Shown piece after piece: positions 24,844 through 33,382 of a stretch of DNA of 64,000 nt. Origin of the DNA: Hyphococcus lacteus. Lineage in GTDB: Bacteria; Pseudomonadota; Alphaproteobacteria; Caulobacterales; Parvularculaceae. The notes under the pieces are model-generated. The model ran no database searches. It saw only the letters and a list, made by a program, of their open reading frames with translations, and was not told where the DNA came from. Location of the stretch: contig NZ_JBEHZE010000001.1 of NCBI RefSeq assembly GCF_041058985.1, forward strand, positions 992,001-1,056,000. Reading direction: 5' to 3'. The position numbers were made by a program, and so were the translations under genes. Every line of letters begins with the position of its first letter. Position 1 is the first letter of the stretch.

Positions 24844-24941
24844 TCTGCTGAGACCCCGTCCCTCCCCTTAGGACGCACCCTCCCTTATCTCAGCAGAGAC
24901 TACGGCGCGGCAGCCTGCCCCGGCTTCCGCGCCCTTTTTTT
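24844..24941 (+). ncRNA. Candidate small RNA or structured 3' UTR with C-rich anti-SD-like loop
   Basis: A perfect 10-bp stem (tctgctgaga 24844-24853 / tctcagcaga 24888-24897) encloses an inner stem cgtcc / ggacg (24857-24861, 24871-24875). The inner stem displays the loop ctcccctta, and a further unpaired ccctccc follows at 24878-24884. A GC-rich terminator follows directly. In Rhodobacter and rhizobia, small RNAs with CCUCCC loops (the 'cuckoo' / CcsR type) are processed from the 3' side of short mRNAs. The layout here is similar, though the small protein is not the DUF1127 type found there. No homology search was possible. Confidence 0.45.
24904..24941 (+). terminator. Strong Rho-independent terminator of the small-ORF unit
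   Basis: 12-bp stem with one mismatch (ggcgcggcagcc / ggcttccgcgcc), loop tgcccc, then seven T. Confidence 0.9.
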
Positions 24942-25024
24942 GCGCGTCAGTCTAAAAAACTGTGTAAGTAACGAAGATACAATTTATTCGGCGCATTGTT
25001 CTTCTACATTCAAGGGAGAGCACC

Positions 25025-25456
25025 ATGCCAGCATCCAGTCGCTTTGCCGTCGCTGTCCATATTTTGACACTTATGGCTGTTGATCGTTCGGCATCCCAAA
25101 CATCAGAATGTCTGGCCAAAAGCGCCAACACCAATCCCGCGGTAATTAGGCGATTGTTAGTCGCCCTCTCAAAGGCTGGCTTGACCGTTTCCAAGCTTGG
25201 CAAGGGTGGCGGCTCTACGCTGGCGCGCGGCCCAAAGAAAATCACCATGCTCGATATCTATCGGGCGGTCGAAGAACCTGGTCTTGTTGCGCTGCCGCGA
25301 ACACCGCCAGATGACACCTGCACGGTTGGGCGGCATATCCAAACCAGCCTAATTGCGGTGGCGAACAGCGCGGAGCAAGCGTTCCTTGGGCGTTTGGCCG
25401 AGGTCAGTCTCAAACAAATTGTGCGTGAAATTGCTGCAGCAAATGCTGCAACATAA
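25025..25456 (+). CDS. Rrf2-family transcriptional regulator
   Basis: The 143-residue protein has the Rrf2 winged-helix N-terminus: FAVAVHILTLMAVDRSA, then SANTNPAVIRRLLVALSKAG and a GKGGGSTLARGP wing. Only two cysteines are present (Cys29, Cys99), and the three-Cys iron-sulfur cluster of IscR/NsrR is missing. Cys99 in DTCTVG resembles the redox Cys of YwnA/HypR-like Rrf2 proteins. The site aagggagag precedes the ATG. It sits between the small-ORF unit and tsaD (convergent). Regulation of the neighbouring promoter is plausible but unproven. Confidence 0.9.
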   Translation: MPASSRFAVAVHILTLMAVDRSASQTSECLAKSANTNPAVIRRLLVALSKAGLTVSKLGKGGGSTLARGPKKITMLDIYRAVEEPGLVALPRTPPDDTCTVGRHIQTSLIAVANSAEQAFLGRLAEVSLKQIVREIAAANAAT

Positions 25457-25508
25457 AGTGCAGCATTAATTGGTTTTGAGACACGTAAATAACTATCGAG
25501 TTTGGTGT

Positions 25509-26612
25509 TTAGGCCTTGGGGCCTTTGCGCCCGCTGCCCAGTTTGCCGCCGTCTTTGTGCGGTGCCAATGGCCAACGCGCACGCGGGGCTAAACCCATGA
25601 CATCATGCGGGTTTGGTACCATTCCCGCAACGATCCGCTCGGCCCCGGCCCAAGCGATCATGGCCCCATTATCGGTGCAATATTTGGGCGGTGGGACCAT
25701 TAGTTGCCATGAATTTGCTGCGCACAATTTTTGCAGCATATTTTTGACTGAACAGTTCGCTGCAACGCCACCAGCGACGACCAATCGGCGGTTACCAATC
25801 GGCGGGTCGAGAATTTCCATCGCCTTTTGTGTGCGTTGCGCAAGATGGCGCGCGGCGGCGTGTTGGAACGATGCTGCAATATCGGCAACGTCTTGACCGG
25901 ATGGGCTTTCGATGTTGGTCGCGGCTTCGCGAACGGCGGTTTTGAGGCCCGAGAAAGAAAAGTCACAACCGTCGCGTTGGGCCAATGGGCGGGGTAGGTC
26001 AAACCGGTCGGCTCTGCCGCCTGTCGCGGCGGCTTCGACCATTGGGCCGCCGGGCGCACCAAGACCTAATAATTTCGCGGTTTTGTCAAAGGACTCGCCA
26101 GCGGCATCATCAATCGTTGTGCCGAGCCGAACATAGTCACCCACGGACTTCACATGAATGAGTTGCGTGTGTCCGCCAGAGATCAGCAGTAATAAATAGG
26201 GAAAAGCCGCAGGTTCGGTCATCCGGGCGGAAAGCGCATGTCCTTCGAGATGGTTGAGCGGGATGAGCGGTAAATCATGAGCGAGGGCAATCGCCTTTGC
26301 GGTGGTAAGCCCGACCATCACGCCACCAACTAAGCCGGGGCCCGCGGTTGCGGCCACAGCTGATAGGCGGTCAAACGCGATGCCCGCAACGGCCACTGCT
26401 TTTTCGATGGTGCTATCAAGCCGCTCAACATGACTTCGGGCAGCAATTTCGGGCACGACGCCACCAAAAGCCGCATGGTCTTCATGTTGCGCCCAGACCT
26501 CGTTCGATAATATCTGACAGCTTCCATCAGGCCGTCGGCGTATGATCGCAGCGGCAGTATCGTCACAGCTCGTTTCAACACCGAGCACAAAGAGGTCTTG
26601 AGCAGTAGTCAT
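25509..26612 (-). CDS. tsaD: tRNA N6-adenosine threonylcarbamoyltransferase
   Basis: TsaD transfers threonylcarbamoyl to A37 of ANN-decoding tRNAs, with TsaB and TsaE. The ASKHA-fold signature GVETSCDDTAAAII is near the N-terminus, the metal-binding HLEGH motif is in PLNHLEGHALSA, and GGVAANCSVKNML is in the C-terminal half. The ATG at 26612 gives 367 residues; another at 26624 adds four. It is divergent from hemC, a conserved alphaproteobacterial arrangement, but its usual downstream partner gpsA has been moved 1.7 kb away. Confidence 0.95.
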   Translation of the reverse strand: MTTAQDLFVLGVETSCDDTAAAIIRRRPDGSCQILSNEVWAQHEDHAAFGGVVPEIAARSHVERLDSTIEKAVAVAGIAFDRLSAVAATAGPGLVGGVMVGLTTAKAIALAHDLPLIPLNHLEGHALSARMTEPAAFPYLLLLISGGHTQLIHVKSVGDYVRLGTTIDDAAGESFDKTAKLLGLGAPGGPMVEAAATGGRADRFDLPRPLAQRDGCDFSFSGLKTAVREAATNIESPSGQDVADIAASFQHAAARHLAQRTQKAMEILDPPIGNRRLVVAGGVAANCSVKNMLQKLCAANSWQLMVPPPKYCTDNGAMIAWAGAERIVAGMVPNPHDVMGLAPRARWPLAPHKDGGKLGSGRKGPKA

Positions 26613-26736
26613 AGGTTTGCGCATTCCGATAAGATAATTTAGGCGCTTGGACCGCAAAAGCGCCCCTAAATGCAAGTGCGCATTCGTCTATGCCTTATAA
26701 TGCCACATAGCCCATAAAGTTTTGAAAGCAAAACGA

Positions 26737-27714
26737 GTGTCAGAAAAGAACGCCTTTGCCGTCGCTACCCGCCGATCTCCGCTGGCGCTGGCGCAAGCCC
26801 GCATGGTTCAGCGGATGATCGCGAAGGCGATTGGCCATGACCCGAACACGGCCAATAATGACGCGCCGATCCGCGATTTTGTCAGCTCTGGCGATCAAAA
26901 CCTGACAGGTTCGCTCGCGGAAATCGGCGGCAAAGGACTGTTCACTAAGGAAATCGAAGACGCGCTTTTGTCTGGTGAAGCGCGATTTGCCGTCCATTCT
27001 ATGAAAGACATGCCAGCAGAATCTCCACCGGGGCTGATCACCGCCGCAATTCCGCAACGCGAAGATCCACGCGATGTGTTTATCAGCCCGAATAGCAAGA
27101 CCCCATGGACCCTCGCTGAAGGTGCTGCCATCGGAACGGCGTCGGTGCGGCGTCTCGCCCAGACATTGTCGCGTCGCCCCGACCTAAAGCCTGTCACGTT
27201 GCGGGGGAATGTGGGCACTCGGCTAAAAAAGCTAGAGCGCGGCGAAGCCGATGCGACCTTTCTGGCGCTTGCCGGGTTGCGCCGCTTGGGGCTCGAACAA
27301 CACGCAACCTACATTCTGCCGCCCGAAGAAATGCTGCCTGCGGTGGGGCAGGGTGCGCTCTGCGTTCAGACTCGCGAAGACGACGAAGAAGCGCGGGCCA
27401 TCGCGGCGAAGTTTAATTGCGCAGAAACAGAAGGTTGCGTGGCGGTTGAGCGTGCGTTCCTCGCGGGGCTTGATGGTTCGTGCCGTACGCCCATCGCCGG
27501 GCTTGCCGTCATTGAAAATGGCGAAGTTTGGTTTCGCGGTGAGTTACTTTCGTTGGATGGTGAAACACAGTTCAAGATCGAACGAAAATTTCCGTATACG
27601 GCGAATAATATTAAACAAGCTGTGGAAACTGGTGCAGCCGCCGCGATTGAAATTCGCGAACGCGCAGGGGTTAATTTCTTTGCTGTATTGACCAACGAAG
27701 GATCGCGCGGGTGA
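26737..27714 (+). CDS. hemC: Porphobilinogen deaminase (hydroxymethylbilane synthase)
   Basis: HemC polymerises four porphobilinogen units to hydroxymethylbilane in haem synthesis. The ATRRSPLALAQARMV N-terminus, the SMKDMPAESP catalytic segment, the Arg-rich GTASVRRLAQ, and the dipyrromethane-binding Cys in GLDGSCRTPIAG are all present. No ATG is available near the start. GTG at 26737 gives 325 residues and TTG at 26722 adds five. The stop overlaps the hemD start, so the two genes are translationally coupled. Confidence 0.94.
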   Translation: MSEKNAFAVATRRSPLALAQARMVQRMIAKAIGHDPNTANNDAPIRDFVSSGDQNLTGSLAEIGGKGLFTKEIEDALLSGEARFAVHSMKDMPAESPPGLITAAIPQREDPRDVFISPNSKTPWTLAEGAAIGTASVRRLAQTLSRRPDLKPVTLRGNVGTRLKKLERGEADATFLALAGLRRLGLEQHATYILPPEEMLPAVGQGALCVQTREDDEEARAIAAKFNCAETEGCVAVERAFLAGLDGSCRTPIAGLAVIENGEVWFRGELLSLDGETQFKIERKFPYTANNIKQAVETGAAAAIEIRERAGVNFFAVLTNEGSRG

Positions 27715-28433
27715 GGGTGTTGGTCACACGCGCCGAGCCAGACGGCGAGCGATTTGCGGCCTTGTGCCGGGCCAAGGGGCTAACGCCAATATTGTCGCCT
27801 GTGATGGAAATTCAGATCACGAGACAGGATATTGACCTTAGGGGCATTGGTGCACTCGCATTTACATCGGTGAATGGTGTTCGAGCATTCGAGGCAAATT
27901 GTGATGTGCGCGATCTGCCTGTTTTTGCGGTGGGGCCGGTGACCGGGGACGCGGCACGCGCGGCTGGGTTTATTTCTGTGCGTGATGCAGAGGGCGATGT
28001 GCATCGCCTTCATGATTGTATCGTCTCCGAAAGGGGGCAATTCAGTGATGCGGTATTGCATGTCGCTGGTGCTGATCGTGCTGGCGATCTGGTTCGCATG
28101 TTAAAGAGCGATAAAATTTCAGCGCGGCGTATGACGCTCTACGATGCTAAGGCAGTGTCTGCGTTGACCGATGAAACGGTCAATGCGCTGCGGGCGTCAC
28201 CACCCGTCGAATGGGCAAGTTTTTTCTCTCCTCGCACGGCAAAGCTTTTTATGGAACTTGCCGTTCAAGTCGGTGTCGTGGATCAGTTGAAAAACACGCG
28301 TGTTGCGTGCCTTAGTGATGCGGTGGCCGAACGAGCAGGATCGGCCAATTGGCATTCATTACACGTGGCCCCGGAATATTCCGCGCAAAGCCTGTTAGAA
28401 TTGATTGTGCAGAAGAATGCGGGTTGCGCTTGA
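27711..28433 (+). CDS. hemD: Uroporphyrinogen-III synthase
   Basis: HemD cyclises hydroxymethylbilane with inversion of ring D. The 240-residue protein starts at a GTG overlapping the hemC stop (MRVLVTRAEPDGERFA). Conserved features are sparse in this family, but LAFTSVNGVRAF, FAVGPVTGDAARAAGF and the SPRTAK segment fit. The position after hemC and before the mic60-like gene is diagnostic for alphaproteobacteria. Confidence 0.93.
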   Translation: MRVLVTRAEPDGERFAALCRAKGLTPILSPVMEIQITRQDIDLRGIGALAFTSVNGVRAFEANCDVRDLPVFAVGPVTGDAARAAGFISVRDAEGDVHRLHDCIVSERGQFSDAVLHVAGADRAGDLVRMLKSDKISARRMTLYDAKAVSALTDETVNALRASPPVEWASFFSPRTAKLFMELAVQVGVVDQLKNTRVACLSDAVAERAGSANWHSLHVAPEYSAQSLLELIVQKNAGCA

Positions 28434-28502
28434 GCGCGCGCGCTGCGGCGCTTATCTAATATACGCCGAGTTGATAGAGTTCTGACCCAAAGGGAGTACC
28501 GC

Positions 28503-30005
28503 GTGACGCAAGACGACAACAAGCCCGACCAAAAGGACAGCGACGACGCTATACCAGAGGTTGAGGCGGAAGTTGTCAGCGGCGATGAGCCGGTGTCTGC
28601 CCCATTTGACGATGAGCCATCAAGTGAGGCCGATCCCGCGAAAGATGCGGAAACAGAACCGGCGACAAAGCGCAAGTCTACGCTGACGCCAGGCGTCATG
28701 CTGTTTTTGCTGTTTGCGGTGGTGGCTTTGGCTGCTTTTGGATTTTGGCGTATGCAAATGCGTGCGGATCAGCCTGATGCAGCCAAAGAAAACACTGTGC
28801 TGGAAGGTGCCGAACCCATAATTGAGCCAAAGGCCGATGTGGCGACGCCACCAGTCGCGGTTGAGCCTGCACCAGAGCCTGAAAAGACAATCAATGTTCC
28901 GGCTGATGATTTAAAATCTGCGCCGGGCAATGCGGTGGGTGATGACGCACCCGGAGATGTAGCAAGCGATGACGGGTTTTTACCGCCGCTTCCGAGTGAC
29001 GAGAAAAAGCTTGGCAATAGTTTTGATGACGATGTCAAATCCACCCAAGAAATTCCCGCTGAGGTTGGTGAAGAAAGTACTCTTGATACAGAAGAGGTGG
29101 TAACTGAGCCATTGGAAGACGCGGTGGATGCAACCGACGAGCACGCGGTAATTGATGAGCCCATCGAGGCACCTCAACCTATCGAAGATAACGAAATGGC
29201 AGAGGCGGCCATTGAAAATGAACCGGCAATAATATCGGATGCAGAAGAACCCTCGGTTCCTGCAACAACGGATTATTCGGACGAAATCGCAGCCCTAAAG
29301 GCCGAGTTCGATCAGCAAGCACAATCGTTGAGCGCGGCGTTGGCGCAAGAACGCGAGAAAAATGATGCGCTCATCGCAGAAATCGGCGCGCTAAGACAAG
29401 ACCTTTCTTCTGCGTTGTCGTCGCGCGACGCGCAAATCAATCAAGAATTAAATGCTTTGCGCGCCGCGGTATCAGACCTGAAAGATAGCCAGCCAAAAAT
29501 CTCGGCGGCACAGATCAAAGCTGGCCTTTCGCTTGATACATTGAAAATCGCGATCGACCAGGGGACGCCTTTTGCCAAAGAATTGGCGGATGTTACTGCG
29601 CTTGCCCCAGACCTAACGGCATCACTTAGCACGCATGCCCAAAGCGGTATTCCGACGATTACCACCTTGCGAAATAATTTTGATGCAGCGGCGCGACGTG
29701 CGGTTAGCGCTGCGGCGCAAGAAAAAGCAGGTGGCGGTGTTGCTGGGCTTGTGGCACGCGCGAAAAACCTTGTGAGTGTTCGCCCTGCTGCGCCGCGTGC
29801 CGGTGATGGTGCGGGGGCTATTCTGTCCCGTGCCGAGGCCGCGCTTGATGATGGTGATGTGGCTTATGCGCTAAGCGAGGTCGAAAATCTTTCGGAAGCC
29901 GCGCAGGAAAGCATGGCGAGCTGGATCAATGATGCGCGTGCGCGTGCAAATGCGGCGGCAACAATTAAAGCGCTCGAAGCGCGACTTGCAAATGCGGCGG
30001 AGTAG
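28503..30005 (+). CDS. Mitofilin (Mic60)-like inner membrane protein
   Basis: This is the alphaproteobacterial homologue of mitochondrial Mic60, the membrane-shaping crista-junction protein. The 500-residue protein has an acidic cytoplasmic N-terminus, one TM helix (about 66-82), a long acidic low-complexity linker (about 85-255), a coiled coil (about 258-330) and a C-terminal helical mitofilin-like region ending near LEARLANAAE. A GTG start follows the site aaaggga. The operon hemC-hemD-mic60-hemY is the expected context. Sequence conservation is low in this family, so the call rests largely on architecture and position. Confidence 0.82.
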   Translation: MTQDDNKPDQKDSDDAIPEVEAEVVSGDEPVSAPFDDEPSSEADPAKDAETEPATKRKSTLTPGVMLFLLFAVVALAAFGFWRMQMRADQPDAAKENTVLEGAEPIIEPKADVATPPVAVEPAPEPEKTINVPADDLKSAPGNAVGDDAPGDVASDDGFLPPLPSDEKKLGNSFDDDVKSTQEIPAEVGEESTLDTEEVVTEPLEDAVDATDEHAVIDEPIEAPQPIEDNEMAEAAIENEPAIISDAEEPSVPATTDYSDEIAALKAEFDQQAQSLSAALAQEREKNDALIAEIGALRQDLSSALSSRDAQINQELNALRAAVSDLKDSQPKISAAQIKAGLSLDTLKIAIDQGTPFAKELADVTALAPDLTASLSTHAQSGIPTITTLRNNFDAAARRAVSAAAQEKAGGGVAGLVARAKNLVSVRPAAPRAGDGAGAILSRAEAALDDGDVAYALSEVENLSEAAQESMASWINDARARANAAATIKALEARLANAAE

Positions 30006-30014
30006 AGGCGTATC

Positions 30015-31574
30015 ATGATCCGTATTCTGATATTTTTGTTGGGTATTCTTCTGTTTGCCTCTGGTGTTACTTATTTCGCTAGTCTGGATAGTCGATTTAC
30101 GGGCGAGGTGTTTGGCTATCACTTTGATGGACCATCGGGTCTCATCATTGGTGGTGCCTTCGCGCTTTTGTTGATCACGATTTATCTGACCCACAAAATC
30201 AAAGACATTATGGGCCTGCCTGCGCGGATCAAGGCACGCGACGCAGAAACCAAAAGAACACGCGGTGTTGCTGCGCTGACCCGTGGGTTAGAGGCTGTTG
30301 CGGTTGGTGACGGCGAAGACGCGGCGCATCATGCGCGAGTCGCGCGGCGGCTTCTTGATGATGTGGCTGTGACGCGTTTGTTATCGGCTCAGGCGGCTCA
30401 GTTGTCGGGTGATACCAAAGCTGCCCAAGAAGGCTTTTCGGCTATGCTCGAAGCGCCCGAAACTGAATTTTTGGGGCTTCAGGGCTTGTATGCGCAGGCG
30501 ATGAAGACCGATGACCGAGATGCGGCGCGTGGTTACGCAGAGCGTGCGTTTCGACTGCGCCCTAATGCGGATTGGGCCTATCACTCGGTATTTGAATTGG
30601 GGCTTGAGCGTGGTGCCTGGGGTGATACCCGTATAGCGCTGGAGCGCGCTGAAAAGAACAAACTTGTAGAGGGGGCGCACGCGCAACGCGGCAAGGCGGC
30701 GTTGTTAACCGCTGATGCGTATGCGGTGCACTCCATCGACCGGCAGGCGGCATTATCGGAATTGGAGACAGCGCTTAAATTTGCGCCGGGCTTTGCGCCC
30801 GCAGCTTTGTTGGCTGCGCGTTTATATGCTGATGATAGCAAAATAGGAAAAGCGAGCAAAATTATTGAAACCGCTTTTTCCGAAGCGCCCCATCCGGCGT
30901 TAATCAAACAGTATGACCGTCTCTATAAGGATGAAAATAACGAAAAGCGCGCATCGAAGTTACGTAAACTAGCGGACAAGGCACCAATTAGCGACGAGGC
31001 CATTTTACTTCAGGCCCGGGCAGAAAACCTCGTGGAGAACTGGGCGGATGCTGTTCAAAAACTGGAGCCGTTATTAAGTAATGCACCGACAGCTGCAGCG
31101 TTTTCACTCATGGCAACGGCCATCGCAGGTCTTCATGGTGGGCCGTCTGCGCAGGTCTGGCTTGAACATGCCGCCAATGCGCCGCGTGACCCACGCCCCG
31201 GTGCCGATGGTGACTTTAACCTAACCCGCGAAGGTTGGGCCCGTCTGGTTCGTGAATATATGGACTTTGGGCGGTTGGCACCGCCCCCTATCGAGGCGCT
31301 AGAAACCGGGCTTTCTATTGATGAAGTCCGGCTGCTCGCTGCGCCGCCGGTTGTCGAGCCGGAAATTTTAGACGAACAACCCGCCGATGAAACGGGCGAT
31401 ACCGAACTTCAGGTTGACGATGCTAACGAAGGAGGTGTCGAAGCAGAAAACGATGTTGTGGCAAGTGGCGGGCCAGAACAGGACGACAACGACGAAGAAA
31501 ACCAAGAAGAAAACCTAGCCTCTACAGCGGAAGATGCGGAACGTGCAATAAAGGCGTCCCGCGAGGTTTCTTAG
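30015..31574 (+). CDS. HemY-like tetratricopeptide membrane protein
   Basis: The 519-residue protein has two N-terminal TM helices (about 3-20 and 40-56; ILIFLLGILLFASG, then GGAFALLLITIYLTH), followed by TPR-like helical repeats to about residue 430. It ends in a very acidic tail (DDNDEENQEEN). This is the HemY N-terminal domain family, found next to haem genes. The exact biochemical role is unsettled, and it is not the protoporphyrinogen oxidase of Bacillus that shares the name. The mic60 stop lies 9 bases upstream. It meets the convergent acyl-activating gene with only 1 base between stops. Confidence 0.88.
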   Translation: MIRILIFLLGILLFASGVTYFASLDSRFTGEVFGYHFDGPSGLIIGGAFALLLITIYLTHKIKDIMGLPARIKARDAETKRTRGVAALTRGLEAVAVGDGEDAAHHARVARRLLDDVAVTRLLSAQAAQLSGDTKAAQEGFSAMLEAPETEFLGLQGLYAQAMKTDDRDAARGYAERAFRLRPNADWAYHSVFELGLERGAWGDTRIALERAEKNKLVEGAHAQRGKAALLTADAYAVHSIDRQAALSELETALKFAPGFAPAALLAARLYADDSKIGKASKIIETAFSEAPHPALIKQYDRLYKDENNEKRASKLRKLADKAPISDEAILLQARAENLVENWADAVQKLEPLLSNAPTAAAFSLMATAIAGLHGGPSAQVWLEHAANAPRDPRPGADGDFNLTREGWARLVREYMDFGRLAPPPIEALETGLSIDEVRLLAAPPVVEPEILDEQPADETGDTELQVDDANEGGVEAENDVVASGGPEQDDNDEENQEENLASTAEDAERAIKASREVS

Positions 31575-31575
31575 A

Positions 31576-33300
31576 TTATTCGGCTGCGTCTTTGGATTCT
31601 TTCTTGTCGTCATTCGCCGTTTTCGACGCCGTTTTCATTTCTTTCTTTTCGCGTTTTTGAAGCGCTTTTTCCTGCGCTGTCATTTTTTTCAATTCTTTCT
31701 TGGATGGTGGCTCGCTAGATTCATTCTTTGCGGCCTCCATCGCGATCAGCCCTTCTTCGGCGAGGGTGCGAACGGAAAGAAAATCAATTTTGCCAGTGCC
31801 TAGGACCGGAATTTCATCAACAATCACAATTTTTTTTGGTACCGCAATTTCAGGCACACCATGAGATTGCGCCCATGTCAGCAATAAGCCTCGAGGCGCA
31901 TCTTTTCGATCCGTGACCAGTATAACTTGCTCGCCTTTTTTTGGATCAGGCAAAATGGCCGCTGCATGTAAATTGTCGGGCCATACGGCGGATGCGCAGT
32001 TTTCAACAACCGCCAGTGACACCATTTCGCCAGCAATTTTCGCGAAGCGCTTAAGCCGTCCACGGATCGACATATATCCGGATTCGTCAATGGAAACGAT
32101 ATCGCCAGTATCGTGCCACCCATCTTGTGGCGGTACGATAACGCCTGGATTGTCTTGGGAAAGATAGCCCTGCATGATGTTTGGCCCACGGACAAATAAT
32201 CGCCCTGCGGTACTGTCTAGTCCTTCAACCGGGTCAAGACGATATTCAACCGCGGGTAGGAGTTTTCCGACGGTGCCAGAACGAATATCACCCGGTTGGT
32301 TTGCGGCCAGAACGGGCGACCCTTCGGTGACGCCATATCCTTCGAGGACTTCAAAACCGAAGCGTTTTTCTGCGGCTTGTCGCGTTTCATCACGGACACG
32401 TTCCGCGCCGCAAACGGCGATGCGTAAAGACGACATTCCCCCATCGGCGCTGGCGCGCATATATTGTGATAAGAACGTGTCGGTTGCGAACAGGACGGTC
32501 GATCCAGTTTCAAAAATCCGCTTAGGGATAATTTTGGTCTGGAGTGGTGACGGGTGAAAGACAACAGGATAGCCGTTGAGGATTGGCCAAAGCGCCCCCG
32601 CCGTCAGCCCATAGCAATGGAATGTCGGCAATGGGTTAAAAAAGACATCGGTCGGCAACAAATCCACATGGGCCGATATTTGTTCAATATTTGCGATGAT
32701 ATTGCGGTGCGAGAGCACAACCCCCTTCGGGGTGCCTTCGGTGCCTGATGTGAACAAAATAACCCCCGGAGAATCCGGATTGGGGGTTGAGGCAAGAATT
32801 GTTGGAAATAATGGCCCGGTCAGAGCAAGTGTTTTGTCACGGCCAGTGATCTGTTCACGGACGTCTTCGAGATAGATTATGTCTACGGCTTCGGCCAATT
32901 CTTCGATGAGTTTTTCAAGGCCAGCTAACTCAATAAATTTTCTGGCAGTGACGATTTTTGAAACATTCGCGACTTTACACGCGCCCAAAAGGTTTTTTGA
33001 ACCCGAGGTAAAGTTGAGCATTGCCGGTACACGCCCGCGTGATAGCAACGCGAAAAGCGCGATGATTGCCCCGGCGCTGGTCGGCAACAAAATGCCTACA
33101 TGTTCGTTGTTTTTTGTGAGTCGTCCGAGCGCGCCACCAAGCGCGAATGAACCGCGTGTAATTTCTTTAAAGGTCAGTTGGCGACCATCACCATCGGTGA
33201 TCGCAACTCTATTGGATTTTTGGCGCGCTGCATTTTCGAGATATGCCTGAAAAATTGCGCGGCGTGAGCGGCGTTCTATGCGCCGTATCGGATCACCCAT
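31576..33300 (-). CDS. AMP-forming acyl-activating enzyme (Aas C-terminal type)
   Basis: The 574-residue protein is an ANL-superfamily adenylate-forming enzyme. The P-loop is FTSGTEGTPKGVVLSHRN, followed by GYGVTEGSPVLA and the DTGDIVSIDESGYMSIRGR hinge. It resembles the acyl-ACP synthetase half of E. coli Aas, which recycles fatty acids into phospholipids, but there is no fused acyltransferase. A lysine-rich tail of about 45 residues (KKELKKMTAQEKALQKREKK) follows the catalytic Lys region (GTGKIDF). The site taggg precedes the ATG at 33300. Substrate chain length is unknown. Confidence 0.85.
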   Translation of the reverse strand: MGDPIRRIERRSRRAIFQAYLENAARQKSNRVAITDGDGRQLTFKEITRGSFALGGALGRLTKNNEHVGILLPTSAGAIIALFALLSRGRVPAMLNFTSGSKNLLGACKVANVSKIVTARKFIELAGLEKLIEELAEAVDIIYLEDVREQITGRDKTLALTGPLFPTILASTPNPDSPGVILFTSGTEGTPKGVVLSHRNIIANIEQISAHVDLLPTDVFFNPLPTFHCYGLTAGALWPILNGYPVVFHPSPLQTKIIPKRIFETGSTVLFATDTFLSQYMRASADGGMSSLRIAVCGAERVRDETRQAAEKRFGFEVLEGYGVTEGSPVLAANQPGDIRSGTVGKLLPAVEYRLDPVEGLDSTAGRLFVRGPNIMQGYLSQDNPGVIVPPQDGWHDTGDIVSIDESGYMSIRGRLKRFAKIAGEMVSLAVVENCASAVWPDNLHAAAILPDPKKGEQVILVTDRKDAPRGLLLTWAQSHGVPEIAVPKKIVIVDEIPVLGTGKIDFLSVRTLAEEGLIAMEAAKNESSEPPSKKELKKMTAQEKALQKREKKEMKTASKTANDDKKESKDAAE

Positions 33301-33382
33301 AACCCTACCTGTTCGTTTCTCTGCCCCGGTGACAGTGTATGATAGGGGCGCATTAATTGCCAGAAGGTGCCGGAAATTGGCG

